Part shown: positions 51,608-61,445 of the stretch, one piece after another
Position numbering within the stretch: the first letter of the stretch is position 1
Layout of the letters: each line of letters opens with the position of its first letter
Origin: Flavobacterium davisii
GTDB lineage: Bacteria > Bacteroidota > Bacteroidia > Flavobacteriales > Flavobacteriaceae
Assembly (NCBI RefSeq): GCF_019565505.1
Contig: NZ_CP067378.1
Coordinates: 2,108,001 to 2,172,000, forward strand
DNA length: 64,000 nucleotides
Direction of reading: 5' to 3'
Notes under the pieces: generated by a model
What the model was told of the DNA's origin: nothing
What the model saw: only the letters and a program-made list of their open reading frames with translations
The model's database searches: none
Program-made: the position numbers and the translations under genes

Positions 51608-52726
51608 ACTTTAATTTATTAACAACAGGATTGGCATACATTGCTAAGAAGCTTTCCATTATTTTTTGATTTTTACTATCTATTCGCATTTCTAAACGTC
51701 TTTCAAAAAGTAATTTTTCTTGTAGACTGTATTTTAATTCAAAACGATTGGATTTGAAAAGTAAATCATAAGCAATATAATTTGTTGGCCATAGATGGTA
51801 AGATTGAAGAATAGAATCATCTATGATTTTGACAACTTCTTGAATTTGTTTGTTGCTGTTTGATGTTTCCAATTTAATATGATCCAATTCAGTATCTAGT
51901 ATATTCCCTATATGAATATGAATATGTTTTTTTTGACCTATAATACCTCTTAATATATTATCAAAATCTTCATTGGAACTTTTTTGATACGTTTCATTGT
52001 TAGCTTCTGCCATTAGTTGTGGCATTTTTAAAGCATCAGTTGGGTCGTATTCGTAAGAAATAGAAACAGGAACGATTTTAATTTGTTTGAAATAATCTAA
52101 AACATTTCGTTCATTAGCAGCCATTGCGAGCATTTTTAAAACGCCTGTATGGGTGGCATCATGTCCGTCTTTAGTTCTTCCTTCTCGTTGAGCAATCCAG
52201 ACAGATCGGTTTTCACGTAATAATAGTTGTTCTATGTATTCAGACATTAATTGCGAACTTTGTAAAAGTTCTCTAGGAGGAAGTCCCCTCTGAACAATAA
52301 AATTACGATTTAATCGAGATAATGAACGTAAAAAGTCTTTTTAACCAAATTATCTCCTATTGCTGATGCTGTCATTACCAATCCATGGTCAAATAATGAA
52401 ATATTGAGTAGAGAGGTGTCAAGTATAATATCACGATGATTGGATATAAAAAGATAAGAGGTGTTAGGCTCTAATTTTTCAAATCCAGAAGTACTCAATC
52501 CATCTGAGCTCTTTTTTACTATCTTTTGAATAGCTTGATATAAAAAGTTACATTGAAAATCACGAATAGAGTGCGTACGCAACAACTGCTCTTTCCAAAC
52601 GCTATCTTCTACGTTTGGAAAAGCAAAATTCATTATTTCTTTGATAATGGGATGATTTGCAGCATTTTGTAATGCTTGATTTACTTCGGCATCATAATAC
52701 GGTCTTATAGCATCAAATTTTGGCAT
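51591..52726 (-). CDS. 1-acyl-sn-glycerol-3-phosphate acyltransferase-like protein (frameshifted)
   Basis: PlsC-family acyltransferase of about 379 aa. The catalytic motif FISNHRDIILDTSLLN (NHxxxxD) is near residue 95 and the second block is WIAQREGRTKDGHDATHTG. One T is missing near 52335 (GACTTTTTACG); correction gives KTFLRSLSRLNRNFIVQRG. There is no obvious membrane span. Acyl transfer to a glycerophospholipid or related acceptor is inferred. It overlaps the asparaginase start and lies downstream of a short AT-rich gap after tatD. Confidence 0.85.
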
Positions 52727-52840
52727 CGCAAATTCAAATTTCTAATACAAATGAACAAAAAAATAAACAATTTTGAATAAAGAAATTTTAAAAACCTAAA
52801 TAGTGCATCAGATTTAGCTTTTCCTTATTTTGTTAAAATA

Positions 52841-53611
52841 TTAAATACCAAATATTTCTTTGGAGTTAAGAGTCGTTATAGATGCTATTTCTTCAACACT
52901 ACAGTTGTAAAGCGTAGCTAATTTTTGAGCAATGAGCATGATATATGCGCTCTCATTTCTTTTCCCTCTATAAGGAGTAGGAGCCAGATAAGGAGCATCT
53001 GTTTCTAATACTATATGATTAAGATTAATCTGATTTAAAAATTGATCTATTTGTCCATTTTTAAAGGTAGCAACTCCTCCAATGCCTAATTTTAAACCAT
53101 AGCCAATCGTTTTTAATGCTTGTTCGTAAGTTCCTGTAAAACAATGAAAAATTCCTGAAAGACCCTCTCCTTTTTCTAATTCTAATATTTCAAATACTTC
53201 ATCAAACGCATCACGACAATGAATATTAATAGGAAGTTTGTATTTTTTTGCTAATTGTATTTGATGTCTAAAGGCTTTTTTTTGAATTTCTAAAGTTGAT
53301 TTATCCCAGTATAAATCAATTCCAATTTCTCCAATAGCATAAAAATTTCTTTTGGTCAATTCTTCTTCTATTAAGGCTAATTCTTGTTTATAGCTTTCGG
53401 GTTTTACATAACATGGATGTAATCCGATCATTAGGAAAATGTTTTCAGGATACTCTTTTTCTAATTTATACATTCTTTCTAAATAGCTAGAGTCAATTGC
53501 TGGGATAAAAAAACGATTTATGCCAAGATCTATTGCTCTTTTTATACTTTCAGAACGATCTTCAGTAAATTGAGATGAATATAAATGCGTATGAGTGTCC
53601 GTAAGAATCAT
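52841..53611 (-). CDS. tatD: TatD-family metal-dependent hydrolase
   Basis: TIM-barrel metal-dependent nuclease (TatD/YcfH type). Metal ligands: MILTDTHTHLY at the start, FLMIGLHPCYV, AIGEIGIDLYWD, NIHCRDAFDE and LETDAPYLAPTPYRGKRNE. About 256 aa. The frame is open to 53635, but a -7 element at 53633-53640 places the transcription start near 53628, so the ATG at 53611 is chosen. Frame intact. Confidence 0.92.
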   Translation of the reverse strand: MILTDTHTHLYSSQFTEDRSESIKRAIDLGINRFFIPAIDSSYLERMYKLEKEYPENIFLMIGLHPCYVKPESYKQELALIEEELTKRNFYAIGEIGIDLYWDKSTLEIQKKAFRHQIQLAKKYKLPINIHCRDAFDEVFEILELEKGEGLSGIFHCFTGTYEQALKTIGYGLKLGIGGVATFKNGQIDQFLNQINLNHIVLETDAPYLAPTPYRGKRNESAYIMLIAQKLATLYNCSVEEIASITTLNSKEIFGI

Positions 53612-53632
53612 AATTTTAACTTTTCTATTAGG

Positions 53633-53640
53633 CAAAGTTA
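53633..53640 (-). promoter_or_regulatory. -7 element TAACTTTG
   Basis: TAnnTTTG match on the minus strand 22 bp upstream of the tatD ATG at 53611; it excludes the upstream in-frame start. Confidence 0.65.
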
Positions 53641-53720
53641 CTTTTTCTAAGGCAGATTGAAAAGGATCGTTTTAAGAAAGAAATGGATATTAATAGTATA
53701 TCTAAGCATTAACCCAGATT

Positions 53721-53946
53721 TCAAGAAAGTATTGTTCTTTGACAAATGAGAGCTAACTTGTACTTGCGAGCGAAGCCTATGTATAAAATGGTGAATTTAT
53801 CCCCTCCCAGATTTTGGCTGAAATGTAAAAAGGCTTCCATTTGGAAGCCCTTTGAGACAATCAATGATGAAACACCATGTTATCTCGTATAGAATAATTT
53901 AAGCAAAGATATTACATTTCCTCGCATTTTAATAAAAAAATATTTT
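53721..53946 (+). ncRNA. Candidate bridge RNA region of the IS110 element
   Basis: Long noncoding left end of the element, where IS110-group elements encode their bridge RNA. It contains the hairpin GGCTTCC-ATTT-GGAAGCC (53832-53849) and, at 53806-53813, the 8-mer CCCAGATT, identical to the target immediately left of the insertion (53713-53720). This could be the left target guide. The RNA itself is not proven. Confidence 0.5.
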
Positions 53947-55271
53947 ATGAAAAGTTTCGAAAAAATGCAAATTGTAAATCCCAATGCTGCAGGAATTGAT
54001 GTTGGGTCACGTTCTCATTTTGTAGCCATAGGACAGGATGAAAATCAAATTAGAGAATTTAATGTTTATCAATCAGGATTATGCGCTTTGGTAGCTTATC
54101 TTCAAGAGAACAAGATTCGTAGTGTTGCTTTGGAGTCCACAGGGAGTTATTGGCAATCTTTGTTTATGATCTTGCAGGGAAATGGTTTTGAAGTTCTTTT
54201 GGTTCAAGGGACTCAAACAAAAAACCTCAAAGCAAAGACAGATGTGAAAGATGCACAATGGATACAGAAACTTCATTCTTTAGGGCTATTACGAGGTTCT
54301 TTTTGCCCTCTGAAAGCACTTTGCAGATAAGAACACTTCATAGACATCGTTCTAGTTTGATTGAACAAAGTTCAAGCTTTGTAAACAAAATGCAAAAAGC
54401 ATTACGTTTAATGAACTTCAGACTCGACGTTGTGATAAGTGACATCACAGGAGTTTCTGGAATAAGAGTAATTGAGATGATACTATCAGGTGAAACTTCA
54501 GGTGAAAAATTAGCTGAATATTGCGACAAACGAGTTAAAAAAAGCAAAGAAGAAATAGCCGACGCTTTGCAAGGTAAAATAAACAATGAATACCTACATG
54601 AGCTTTCCGATTGTTATGATATTTACAGACTTATTCAAGATAAAATAAAAAACACCGATACTCGTATTGATCAAGTGCTGAAAAATCAAACCAGAGAAAT
54701 TGTTTTATCAGAAGATATCGAATTGGTAAAGAAACAGAATAAAGGGAAAAACCAACCCAAATTTGATGTACAGAAATATAGTTTAAAACTTTTTGGAGTA
54801 GATCTCTTTGCTATAGAATCAGTTTGCTCAGGAACCGTTACTAGTTTTTTAGCCGAAATAGGCACCGATATATATAAATTCAAGACCTCCAAGCAATTTG
54901 TGAATTGGCTCAGGTTAGCTCCAAATAATAAAATTAGTGGAGGTAAGGTTTTGAGTAGCAGAACTCCAAAAGGGAAAAATAAATTTGCATTGACATTAAG
55001 AAATGCGGCAAATACAATTGAAAGAAAAAAAGAAGGTTACCTCGTTATGTTCTTTAAAAGGATTTCTTTTAAAAAAGGAAGAGGTGCTGCAATTACAGCA
55101 ACAGCAAGAAAAATAGCAGTTATAATTTGGAATATGATAGTCAAAAAACAACATTATATACCAATAAATACAGACCAATATATTCAAGAAATGAAGAATA
55201 AAAAAACGATACAAATTAAAAAAATGATTAAAAAATACGGAATCGAAACTACTTCTTTATCAATTCCTTAA
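53947..55271 (+). CDS. IS110-family transposase/recombinase (frameshifted)
   Basis: DEDD-type recombinase. The N-terminal RuvC-like domain shows NAAGIDVGSRSHFVAIG (first Asp), VALESTGSYW (Glu) and KTDVKDAQWIQKLHSLGLL. After a coiled coil, the C-terminal Tnp20 domain has DITGVSGIRVIEMIL and LRLAPNNKISGGKVLSSRTP with the conserved serine region, then KNKFALTLRNAANTI. One T is missing near 54303 (TCTTTTTGCC); correction joins the parts to about 442 aa. Otherwise all motifs are intact, so it may be active. Confidence 0.92.
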
Positions 55272-55286
55272 ATTAAGTTAGATAGA

Positions 55287-55403
55287 ATTACGCATTAGAC
55301 TCTATGGTGAAGATGGAAAGGTAAAGGAAATAAAAAAGTACAAAAAAATTTAGATCCAAAGATATTTTTATCTGTAGTGCGTTTCTGTTACGTAATTTGG
55401 GTT
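55287..55403. repeat. Right part of IS-interrupted MITE-like repeat (copy 3)
   Basis: Starts ATTACGCATTAGACTCTATG and ends CGTAATTTGGGTT, a variant of the right terminal repeat. Together with 53711-53720 it forms a roughly 130-bp element whose interior differs from copies 1 and 2 but resembles 32568-32655. Confidence 0.7.
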
Positions 55404-55429
55404 AAAATTAAATAATTGGTTTAGTATGA

Positions 55430-56781
55430 TTAATCAGAGCTTAATAAATTACAATTATTATCAAACTCTTTTATTTTGTATTTGGTTTTAATAAGTTGTG
55501 ATTTGATTTCAGTTCCATTTCCTACAATGATAATCAGACAGTTATTGGCTAAAAAATATTTTTGAGCTACGCGCAAAATATCTTCTGGTTGTACAGTATT
55601 TATTTTTTGAATGTAATTGGAATAAAAATCAATAGGAAGCTCTTGTATTTTGCGATTAAGAGCATAGCGAGCTATTGATTCTGGTTTTTGACACTGCATG
55701 ATGAAATGACCAATATATTTAGATTTGGCTAATGCTAATTCGTTAGTATGAACTAATTCATTATGTAATTTATGAATTTCTTTTAATATTTCATTAACAG
55801 CATCAGCCACTACTTCATTGCGAACTTGTGTTGAAATTTTAAATTTTGTTATCGTCTTATTGGCTGATGCAGAAGAGTAAGCACCATAGGTCCAACCTTT
55901 GTCTTCTCTTAAATTTAGAAATAAGCGACCATCAGCACCTCCTCCTAAAATTTGATTAGCCATAAGAACTGAAAAATAATCTGGACTATTCATGGGCAAG
56001 CATATTGTATTTACAATACTAATTTCGGTTTGAACAGCATTGGGGAGATCGACCCAGTTTATTTCGGTTTCATCAATTACGGGAGGATCTGGAATGATAA
56101 ATGTTTGGCTACTATTTTTGATCCATTTAGAGAATTCGAAAATAACTTTTTCTTTTACAATGTCAAATTGTACGTCGCCTATAATGATTAAATAAGCATT
56201 TTGAGGCGTAAAATGAGTGTTGTAATAATTCTGTATATCAATAAGCTTAACATTATTTAATGTTTCTTCTGTAACATATTCACCTTTTGGGTGAGATGAA
56301 CCAAATACCAAGGTGTTTTCTACCTTATTGAGTATGTTTTGAATGTTTTTTTCGTTTGAACGTAATGCTTCTATTATTTTTAAACGTTCCTTTTCTAATT
56401 CTTCTTCTGTAAAATGAGGGGATAAAAGAGCTTCTGAAAAAAGTTCTATCATTCGACCTGCATATTTTGATAGACCAATGGCTTTTCCACCAGAAGCATG
56501 TAAATAAAATTCAAAACCTAACAAGTCAATTTCTTCGTAAAAATCTTCTTTAAGTGTTTTTTTTGAACCTTTACCTAATAAAGAAGAAGTAAGGGTGCTG
56601 ACTCCTTTTTGTTACCTTCATTAAAAAGAGGATTGTCAATTTGTAAATGTAAGGAAACACGAGGAAGCGTATGATTTTCAACGACCAATACTTTTAGACC
56701 ATTAGGTAGATCAAAACAATTAGGTTCTTGAAATTGTAATTGGGGAAGTGTACCTGCCAAGGGTTGTATAGCTAAATTCAT
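55430..56781 (-). CDS. M16 peptidase family, non-catalytic partner subunit (frameshifted)
   Basis: Insulinase-like M16B fold of about 451 aa without the HxxEH zinc motif. It retains the glycine/arginine-tyrosine end motif NQILGGGADGRLFLNLREDKG followed by WTYGAYS. Begins MNLAIQPLAGTLPQLQF. One A is missing near 56611 (AACAAAAAGGAG), after which it reads GVSTLTSSLLGKG. It pairs with the catalytic subunit directly upstream (4-bp overlap), as in heterodimeric M16B proteases. Probably cytoplasmic; no signal peptide. Confidence 0.88.
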
Positions 56782-58079
56782 ACTGTTTTTTTAGGCTTAT
56801 AGATTAATTCTAAACGTTGATTAGTGTTTAAGTATTTTTGGGTAACTAATTGTATCTCATTTGGATTAATACTGTTTAGTAAGTCTGATTCAGTATTGAT
56901 TAAATGAATGTTTTTGTACAAGAGATGAAAAGAAGCTAAATCGTGTGCAATAGTTTCTAAATTTGTTTTACCATCAATTAAATGATTTTGATATTTGTTT
57001 TTTAATTTTAGAAAATCATGATTTGAGATAAGATTCTCTTGTAATTGTTTTATTTCCTTATCAATTTCTTGTTTTAGATCTTTTAAATCAATGCCATTCA
57101 TAGGAAGTGCATAAATAATGTACAATCCATAGTCTTCTAAGGAAATGTTGAGAGCACCAACTTGAAGTGCCATTTTTTTTTCATCTACCAATTTTTTATA
57201 GAGTTTAGAGCTTTGTCCATCGCTAAAATAACTAGACACAAAGTCCAATACTCTCGATTCTTTTTCTTTCATAGAAGGTGTTCGGTAAGCAAGAACCAAC
57301 ATTGGAATTTGTATATTAGGATCCTCATATTCAGCAAAAATAGTTTTCTTAATAGGTTCTTCAAGTATTTTTTTTCGTTCAATACTAGAGCTAGAAGGAA
57401 TAGAACTAAAATATTTTTGAATCCAATTTTGTGTTTGTTCTATTTCAATATTGCCAGCTACTACTAAAACAGCGTTATTTGGAGTGTAATATTTTTTATA
57501 AAAATCTTGAAACTCTGTCAAGGTTGAAGCGTTAATATCTTCTATCTCGCCAATGGTAGTGTTTTTATAAGGATGGACTAGAAAAAGATGTTTTTTTACT
57601 TGTGCTAATAATTGACCATAAGGACGATTGTCATAACGCATTTTTTTTTCTTCTTTCACAACCTCTTTTTGTGTGTCAACCCCTATGGTGTTGATAACGG
57701 CATGGCGCAAACGTTCTGCTTCCATCCATAAACCAAGTTCTAATTGATGTGAAGGAAATACTTCGTAGTAATACGTTCGGTCTTCACTAGTGTTGGCATT
57801 ATTAGTACCTCCATTAGCAGAAACCAGCTTAAACCATTCTCCTCGTGCTATATTTTGAGTACCTTCAAAAAGAAGGTGTTCAAAAAAATGAGCAAATCCT
57901 CTTCTGTCTTCTGGATCATCTTTAGATCCTACATGATACATGATAGATGTAACGACTACAGGAATAGTGCAATCAGAATATAAAATGACTTCTAATCCGT
58001 TTTCTAAATTATAAAGCGTAAAATCTAGCGGCGTATTTTGAAGAGTTCCACCTAGAGGAGATATATTGGGTATGTGCAT
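56778..58079 (-). CDS. M16 family zinc metallopeptidase, catalytic subunit
   Basis: 433-aa M16B peptidase with the inverted zinc motif HFFEHLLFEG (HxxEH) near residue 66 and the downstream ligand Glu in EVVKEEKKMRYDNRPYG. No signal peptide. Intact frame. The 4-bp overlap with the partner subunit gene indicates translational coupling and a heterodimer. Substrate unknown. Confidence 0.92.
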   Translation of the reverse strand: MHIPNISPLGGTLQNTPLDFTLYNLENGLEVILYSDCTIPVVVTSIMYHVGSKDDPEDRRGFAHFFEHLLFEGTQNIARGEWFKLVSANGGTNNANTSEDRTYYYEVFPSHQLELGLWMEAERLRHAVINTIGVDTQKEVVKEEKKMRYDNRPYGQLLAQVKKHLFLVHPYKNTTIGEIEDINASTLTEFQDFYKKYYTPNNAVLVVAGNIEIEQTQNWIQKYFSSIPSSSSIERKKILEEPIKKTIFAEYEDPNIQIPMLVLAYRTPSMKEKESRVLDFVSSYFSDGQSSKLYKKLVDEKKMALQVGALNISLEDYGLYIIYALPMNGIDLKDLKQEIDKEIKQLQENLISNHDFLKLKNKYQNHLIDGKTNLETIAHDLASFHLLYKNIHLINTESDLLNSINPNEIQLVTQKYLNTNQRLELIYKPKKTV

Positions 58080-58231
58080 AAGTAATTAAAATAATTGTGT
58101 AGATACGATTATAGAAAGATTATGATAAATGTCAAAAATACATTTTAAATCATTGTAATAAAAGTAATTAGTTTTTTTTAAAGATAGTAAGAATTTTTTA
58201 AATGATAAGTTGTTGATTTCGAAAGAAATTG

Positions 58232-58239
58232 TATATTTG
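58232..58239 (+). promoter_or_regulatory. -7 element TATATTTG (rplU promoter)
   Basis: TAnnTTTG with a TTG at 58213-58215, 19 bp upstream, matching the -33 spacing; 31 bp before the rplU ATG. Confidence 0.75.
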
Positions 58240-58270
58240 CAAACTTAAAAATTAATAAACCATTATTGTT

Positions 58271-58699
58271 ATGTACGCAATCGTAGAGATAGCAGGGCAA
58301 CAATTTAAAGTAAGCAAAGACCAAAAAGTATTCGTACACCGTCTAGCTAATGAAGAAGGTTCAAAAGTTACTTTTGACAAAGTTCTTTTATTGGATGATA
58401 ACGGAAACGTAACTTTAGGCGCCCCAGCTATAGAAGGTGCTTCAGTAGAAGCAAAAGTATTACAACACTTAAAAGGTGACAAAGTAATCGTTTTCAAAAA
58501 GAAAAGAAGAAAAGGTTACAAAAAAGAAACGGTCACAGACAGTATCTTACTCAAATTTTAGTAGAAGGAATATCCGCTAGTGGTTCAAAAAAAAGCAGCT
58601 CCTAAAAAAGAAGCAGCTCCTAAAGCAGAAGTAGCTACTGAAGAAGCAGCTCCTAAAAAAAGAGCTACTAAAGCTAAAAAAGAAGATACTAACGAATAA
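58271..58699 (+). CDS. rplU: 50S ribosomal protein L21 with AK-rich C-terminal extension (frameshifted)
   Basis: Ribosomal protein L21, binding 23S r[22 protein letters not shown] start and [15 protein letters not shown] missing A near 58508 and an extra A near 58590 cancel; corrected, the protein reads through [14 protein letters not shown] and ends in an AAPKK-repeat tail (about residues 108-142), a lineage extension seen in flavobacteria. 142 aa. rpmA follows after 25 bp in the usual rplU-rpmA operon. Confidence 0.95.
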
Positions 58700-58724
58700 T
58701 ATTAACTTTTAAAACCATTACATC

Positions 58725-58985
58725 ATGGCTCACAAGAAAGGTGTCGGTAGTTCTAAGAATGGTAGAGAATCAGAATCGAAACGCTTAGGTGTTAAGATTT
58801 TTGGTGGTCAATCTGCTATTGCAGGTAACATCATTGTAAGACAAAGAGGTTCAAAACATAATGCTGGTGAAAACGTTTATATGGGTAAAGATCATACTTT
58901 ACACGCTAAAGTTGACGGTGTTGTAGCATTTCAGAAAAAGAAAGACAATAAGTCTTATGTTTCTGTGGTTCCTTTTGAAGCATAG
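58725..58985 (+). CDS. rpmA: 50S ribosomal protein L27
   Basis: 86-aa ribosomal protein L27, located near the peptidyl-transferase centre. [20 protein letters not shown] and [20 protein letters not shown] are diagnostic. Frame intact; terminator after 25 bp. Confidence 0.98.
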   Translation: MAHKKGVGSSKNGRESESKRLGVKIFGGQSAIAGNIIVRQRGSKHNAGENVYMGKDHTLHAKVDGVVAFQKKKDNKSYVSVVPFEA

Positions 58986-59010
58986 TCTTAATAGAACAAT
59001 AAAAACTTAA

Positions 59011-59037
59011 AGCGCTCGCTATGTGAGCGCTTTTTTT
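59011..59037 (+). terminator. Rho-independent terminator of rplU-rpmA
   Basis: AGCGCTC / GAGCGCT stem, 7-nt loop, seven T. Confidence 0.88.
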
Positions 59038-59038
59038 A

Positions 59039-59046
59039 TACCTTTG
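59039..59046 (+). promoter_or_regulatory. -7 element TACCTTTG
   Basis: TAnnTTTG match 16 bp upstream of the QueD-like ATG, directly after the rpmA terminator. Confidence 0.7.
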
Positions 59047-59062
59047 CTTTTTTATTTTTATT

Positions 59063-59515
59063 ATGAGTAAAATTAGAATTACCAAACAGTTTAATTTTGA
59101 AACAGGGCATGCCCTTTATGGGTATGACGGTAAGTGTAAAAATGTTCACGGACATAGTTATAAACTTTCTGTAACCGTTATCGGAAGTCCAATAACAGAT
59201 AAAGAAAATGTAAAATACGGAATGGTTATTGATTTTTCAGATTTAAAAAAAATTGTGAAAGAAGAAATAGTAGATATTTTTGATCATGCCACAGTTTTTA
59301 ACGAAACTACACCACACATAGAATTAGCAAATGAATTAAAACAAAGAGGGCATCATGTTATATTGGTTGATTACCAGCCTACCAGTGAGAATATGGTAGT
59401 TGATTTTGCTGCTAAAATTAAGAAACGTTTGCCTGCTCAAATTCAGTTACACTCATTGCGATTACAAGAAACAGAAAGCTCTTTTGCAGAATGGTATGCA
59501 AGTGATAATATATAA
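59063..59515 (+). CDS. queD: 6-carboxytetrahydropterin synthase / 6-pyruvoyl-tetrahydropterin synthase (QueD-like)
   Basis: T-fold enzyme of 150 aa. Zinc-binding histidines lie in FNFETGHALYG and in CKNVHGHSYKL (with the catalytic Cys two residues before); DHATVFNE and PTSENMVVDFA complete the family pattern. Most bacterial members make 6-carboxytetrahydropterin from dihydroneopterin triphosphate for queuosine; a pterin role cannot be excluded. Intact and monocistronic by its own promoter. Confidence 0.88.
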   Translation: MSKIRITKQFNFETGHALYGYDGKCKNVHGHSYKLSVTVIGSPITDKENVKYGMVIDFSDLKKIVKEEIVDIFDHATVFNETTPHIELANELKQRGHHVILVDYQPTSENMVVDFAAKIKKRLPAQIQLHSLRLQETESSFAEWYASDNI

Positions 59516-59601
59516 AAAATAAATTTTAGAAAAGAATTTCGTTTTTTAATAAGTGAAAGGACAGTAAACTCGGAAAATATTATTCAAAAAAGGCATATAA
59601 T

Positions 59602-60161
59602 TTAAATATTACTTCTTATACGACTTAAAGTTTCTTGTGATATTCCTAAAAAGAAGCAATCATACCTAGAGGAACCCTTTGAATGATATTTCTGTTTTCT
59701 TCTAAAAGTTGGATGTACTTCTCTTTGGCTGTCATGTATTGTAGTGAAGAGATTCTTTTAGACATTTGAAGCGTTAATTTACTTAAAAGATATCGACTAA
59801 AATTAGCTGCCGCTATAGAGTTCATACAAAGTTCTTGTAGTTTCTCATAATTATAAGTGGTAATAACGGAGTTTTCTAAGGCTTCGATGTTATAGCGAGT
59901 AGGTTTGTTTTCAAAAAGAGTGTCAATATTGGCAGTTGTTCTTCCTTCATCATAAAAATCAGCAGTAATATCTTTTCCATTTTCAAAATAAAACATCCTT
60001 ATTAAGCCTTCGTTAACAAAAAAAACAGTATGGTTAAAATGATTTTGTTGGCTTAGTATTTCCCCTTTTTTAAAGGTCTTAGTCTTGCATTCATCTCTTA
60101 AAAAACGCTCAATTTCATTATCAACTTTTATATGTTTTTTTAGCTCTTCAATTAAATTCAT
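59602..60161 (-). CDS. Crp/Fnr family transcriptional regulator (frameshifted at C-terminus)
   Basis: Cyclic-nucleotide-binding-like beta-roll (KKGEILSQQNHFNHTVFFVN ...) followed by a helix-turn-helix. One T is missing near 59655; correction gives VPLGMIASFLGISQETLSRI, with the E-x-x-S-R recognition residues that FNR uses to read TTGAT half-sites. No N-terminal cysteine cluster, so it is probably not an oxygen-sensing [4Fe-4S] FNR. Start chosen at 60161 (MNLIEELKKH) because the -7 element at 60178-60185 excludes 60203. About 187 aa. It lies downstream of the efflux operon on the same strand. Confidence 0.9.
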
Positions 60162-60177
60162 TCTTACAACGTTTTTG

Positions 60178-60185
60178 CAAAAATA
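60178..60185 (-). promoter_or_regulatory. -7 element TATTTTTG of the Crp/Fnr gene
   Basis: TAnnTTTG match on the minus strand 16 bp upstream of the ATG at 60161; it shows the regulator has its own promoter. Confidence 0.65.
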
Positions 60186-60190
60186 TAAAA

Positions 60191-60220
60191 AAAGACGTTC
60201 CAATACATTGAAACGCCTTT
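60191..60220 (-). terminator. Rho-independent terminator of the efflux operon
   Basis: In the minus transcript AAAGGCGUUUCAA pairs with UUGGAACGUCUUU (two G-U pairs), 4-nt loop, followed by a U-run; 38 bp after the permease stop. Confidence 0.75.
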
Positions 60221-60258
60221 ACTGTTTTGTTTTTTTAAACGCCTAAGAAAAATAGATC

Positions 60259-61427
60259 TCAGGAAATATGGAGATCTTTAAAAATTTGTTTGATTTTTAT
60301 TTTTAAAACGCCCCACCCTAGGAAAAAGAATACCAAGCCTAGAATAAATAAATGCCAGAAAAACTTTGAAGTCAAATAACTTGGGCCTTTTTCTATTACC
60401 ATGATTTTCATAGCTTCCAAATAAGGTGTTAAAGGGATTATTTTGCTGAAATTTTCTATAAATGCAGGCATAGCATTACTAGGCCAAGTAAAGCCACTAA
60501 TAATGAATGCTGGAGATGCAATTACCATTAAAACTTGCGTTGCTTTAAGAGCATCGGGTATTAGAATGCTAAAAAGACACCTAAATTAGTCGTTGCTATT
60601 ATAAATGCACTTGTTAGTAAAAAGAAATTTAGAATGTTATCTGGAATAGGGATTCTAAAATACAAAGCACATATATAAAAAACCAAAATGTTTAGATACG
60701 AAAATAACCAAACAGGTAAACATTTAATGAACATTATTAAAATAGGATATTGATGTTTTCCTGTAAAATCTCTTATAAATGAATCTCTTTTGAATTCTTC
60801 TGAAAACGTAACAGCCATAGCTAAAAGAATTACTTGTTGTAGCACAACAGCCATTATAGCAGGCCACATAAAAAGTAGATAGTTTCCCGTAGTGTTAAAT
60901 AATGAAATATAATTAGCTTTAAAAGATTCAATGTTTTCCTTAGCTTGATTAAAATTCATCCCCTTTCTTTGAAAGGATTTTATTTCTGCACCAGCAGAAA
61001 ATGTACCTAACGTTAACTGAATGGCTTTTGAAGCAAAATTAGCTGTTAAAACATTCGAATTATTAAAATACACATTTATTTCAGGGTATTTTTTTTGAAG
61101 AATATTAGCTTCAAACCGTTTGGGTATAACTATAGCGGCGCTTGCTTGCGTTTTTATTATTTCTTCTTTTAAATTAGAAGGTTCATTTAGATAATTTAAA
61201 ACTTTAATAGTCTTGTTGTCTTCAAGCATTTCAATTACTTGATTAGACATAGGCGATTGATCCTGATTAATTATAATGACAGGGATATCTGTTATTTTGC
61301 CTTTCTGATAAGTAAAACCTAATAATAGTGCATATATGATAGGGCCTATAAAAAATACAGAAAAAATGGTTCTGTTTGTTAAAAATAATTTAAACTCTCT
61401 TTTTAATAAATATCTTAACTGTGTCAT
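60259..61427 (-). CDS. ABC-2 type multidrug/efflux permease (frameshifted)
   Basis: Membrane permease of the YhgE/ABC-2 type: an N-terminal helix (SVFFIGPIIYALLLGF), a large periplasmic loop, then five helices. One T is missing near 60575; corrected it reads ILIPDALKATQVLMVIASPA and FIISGFTWPSNAMPAF. About 390 aa. No ATPase gene lies in the operon; such permeases may work with a distant ATPase. Forms a tripartite system with the HlyD and TolC genes upstream. Confidence 0.87.
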
Positions 61428-61445
61428 GTTTTTTAAGTGTTAAGA

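Larger units (their letters stand above)
53721..55286 (+). mobile_element. IS110-family insertion sequence inserted in a MITE-like repeat
   Basis: Left flank ends AACCCAGATT (53711-53720); right flank resumes ATTACGCATTAGACTC (55287 on). Joined, they rebuild the terminal repeat AACCCAGATTACGCATTAGA seen at 25894 and 33203, so the element is about 1.57 kb with at most 3 bp shared at the junction. It has no terminal inverted repeats, as is usual for IS110. It contains one transposase gene and a 226-bp noncoding left end. Confidence 0.85.

Noticed and set aside
55272..55429. Second transposase remnant right of the IS110 element
   Set aside because: The sequence is the right part of the interrupted repeat and non-coding.
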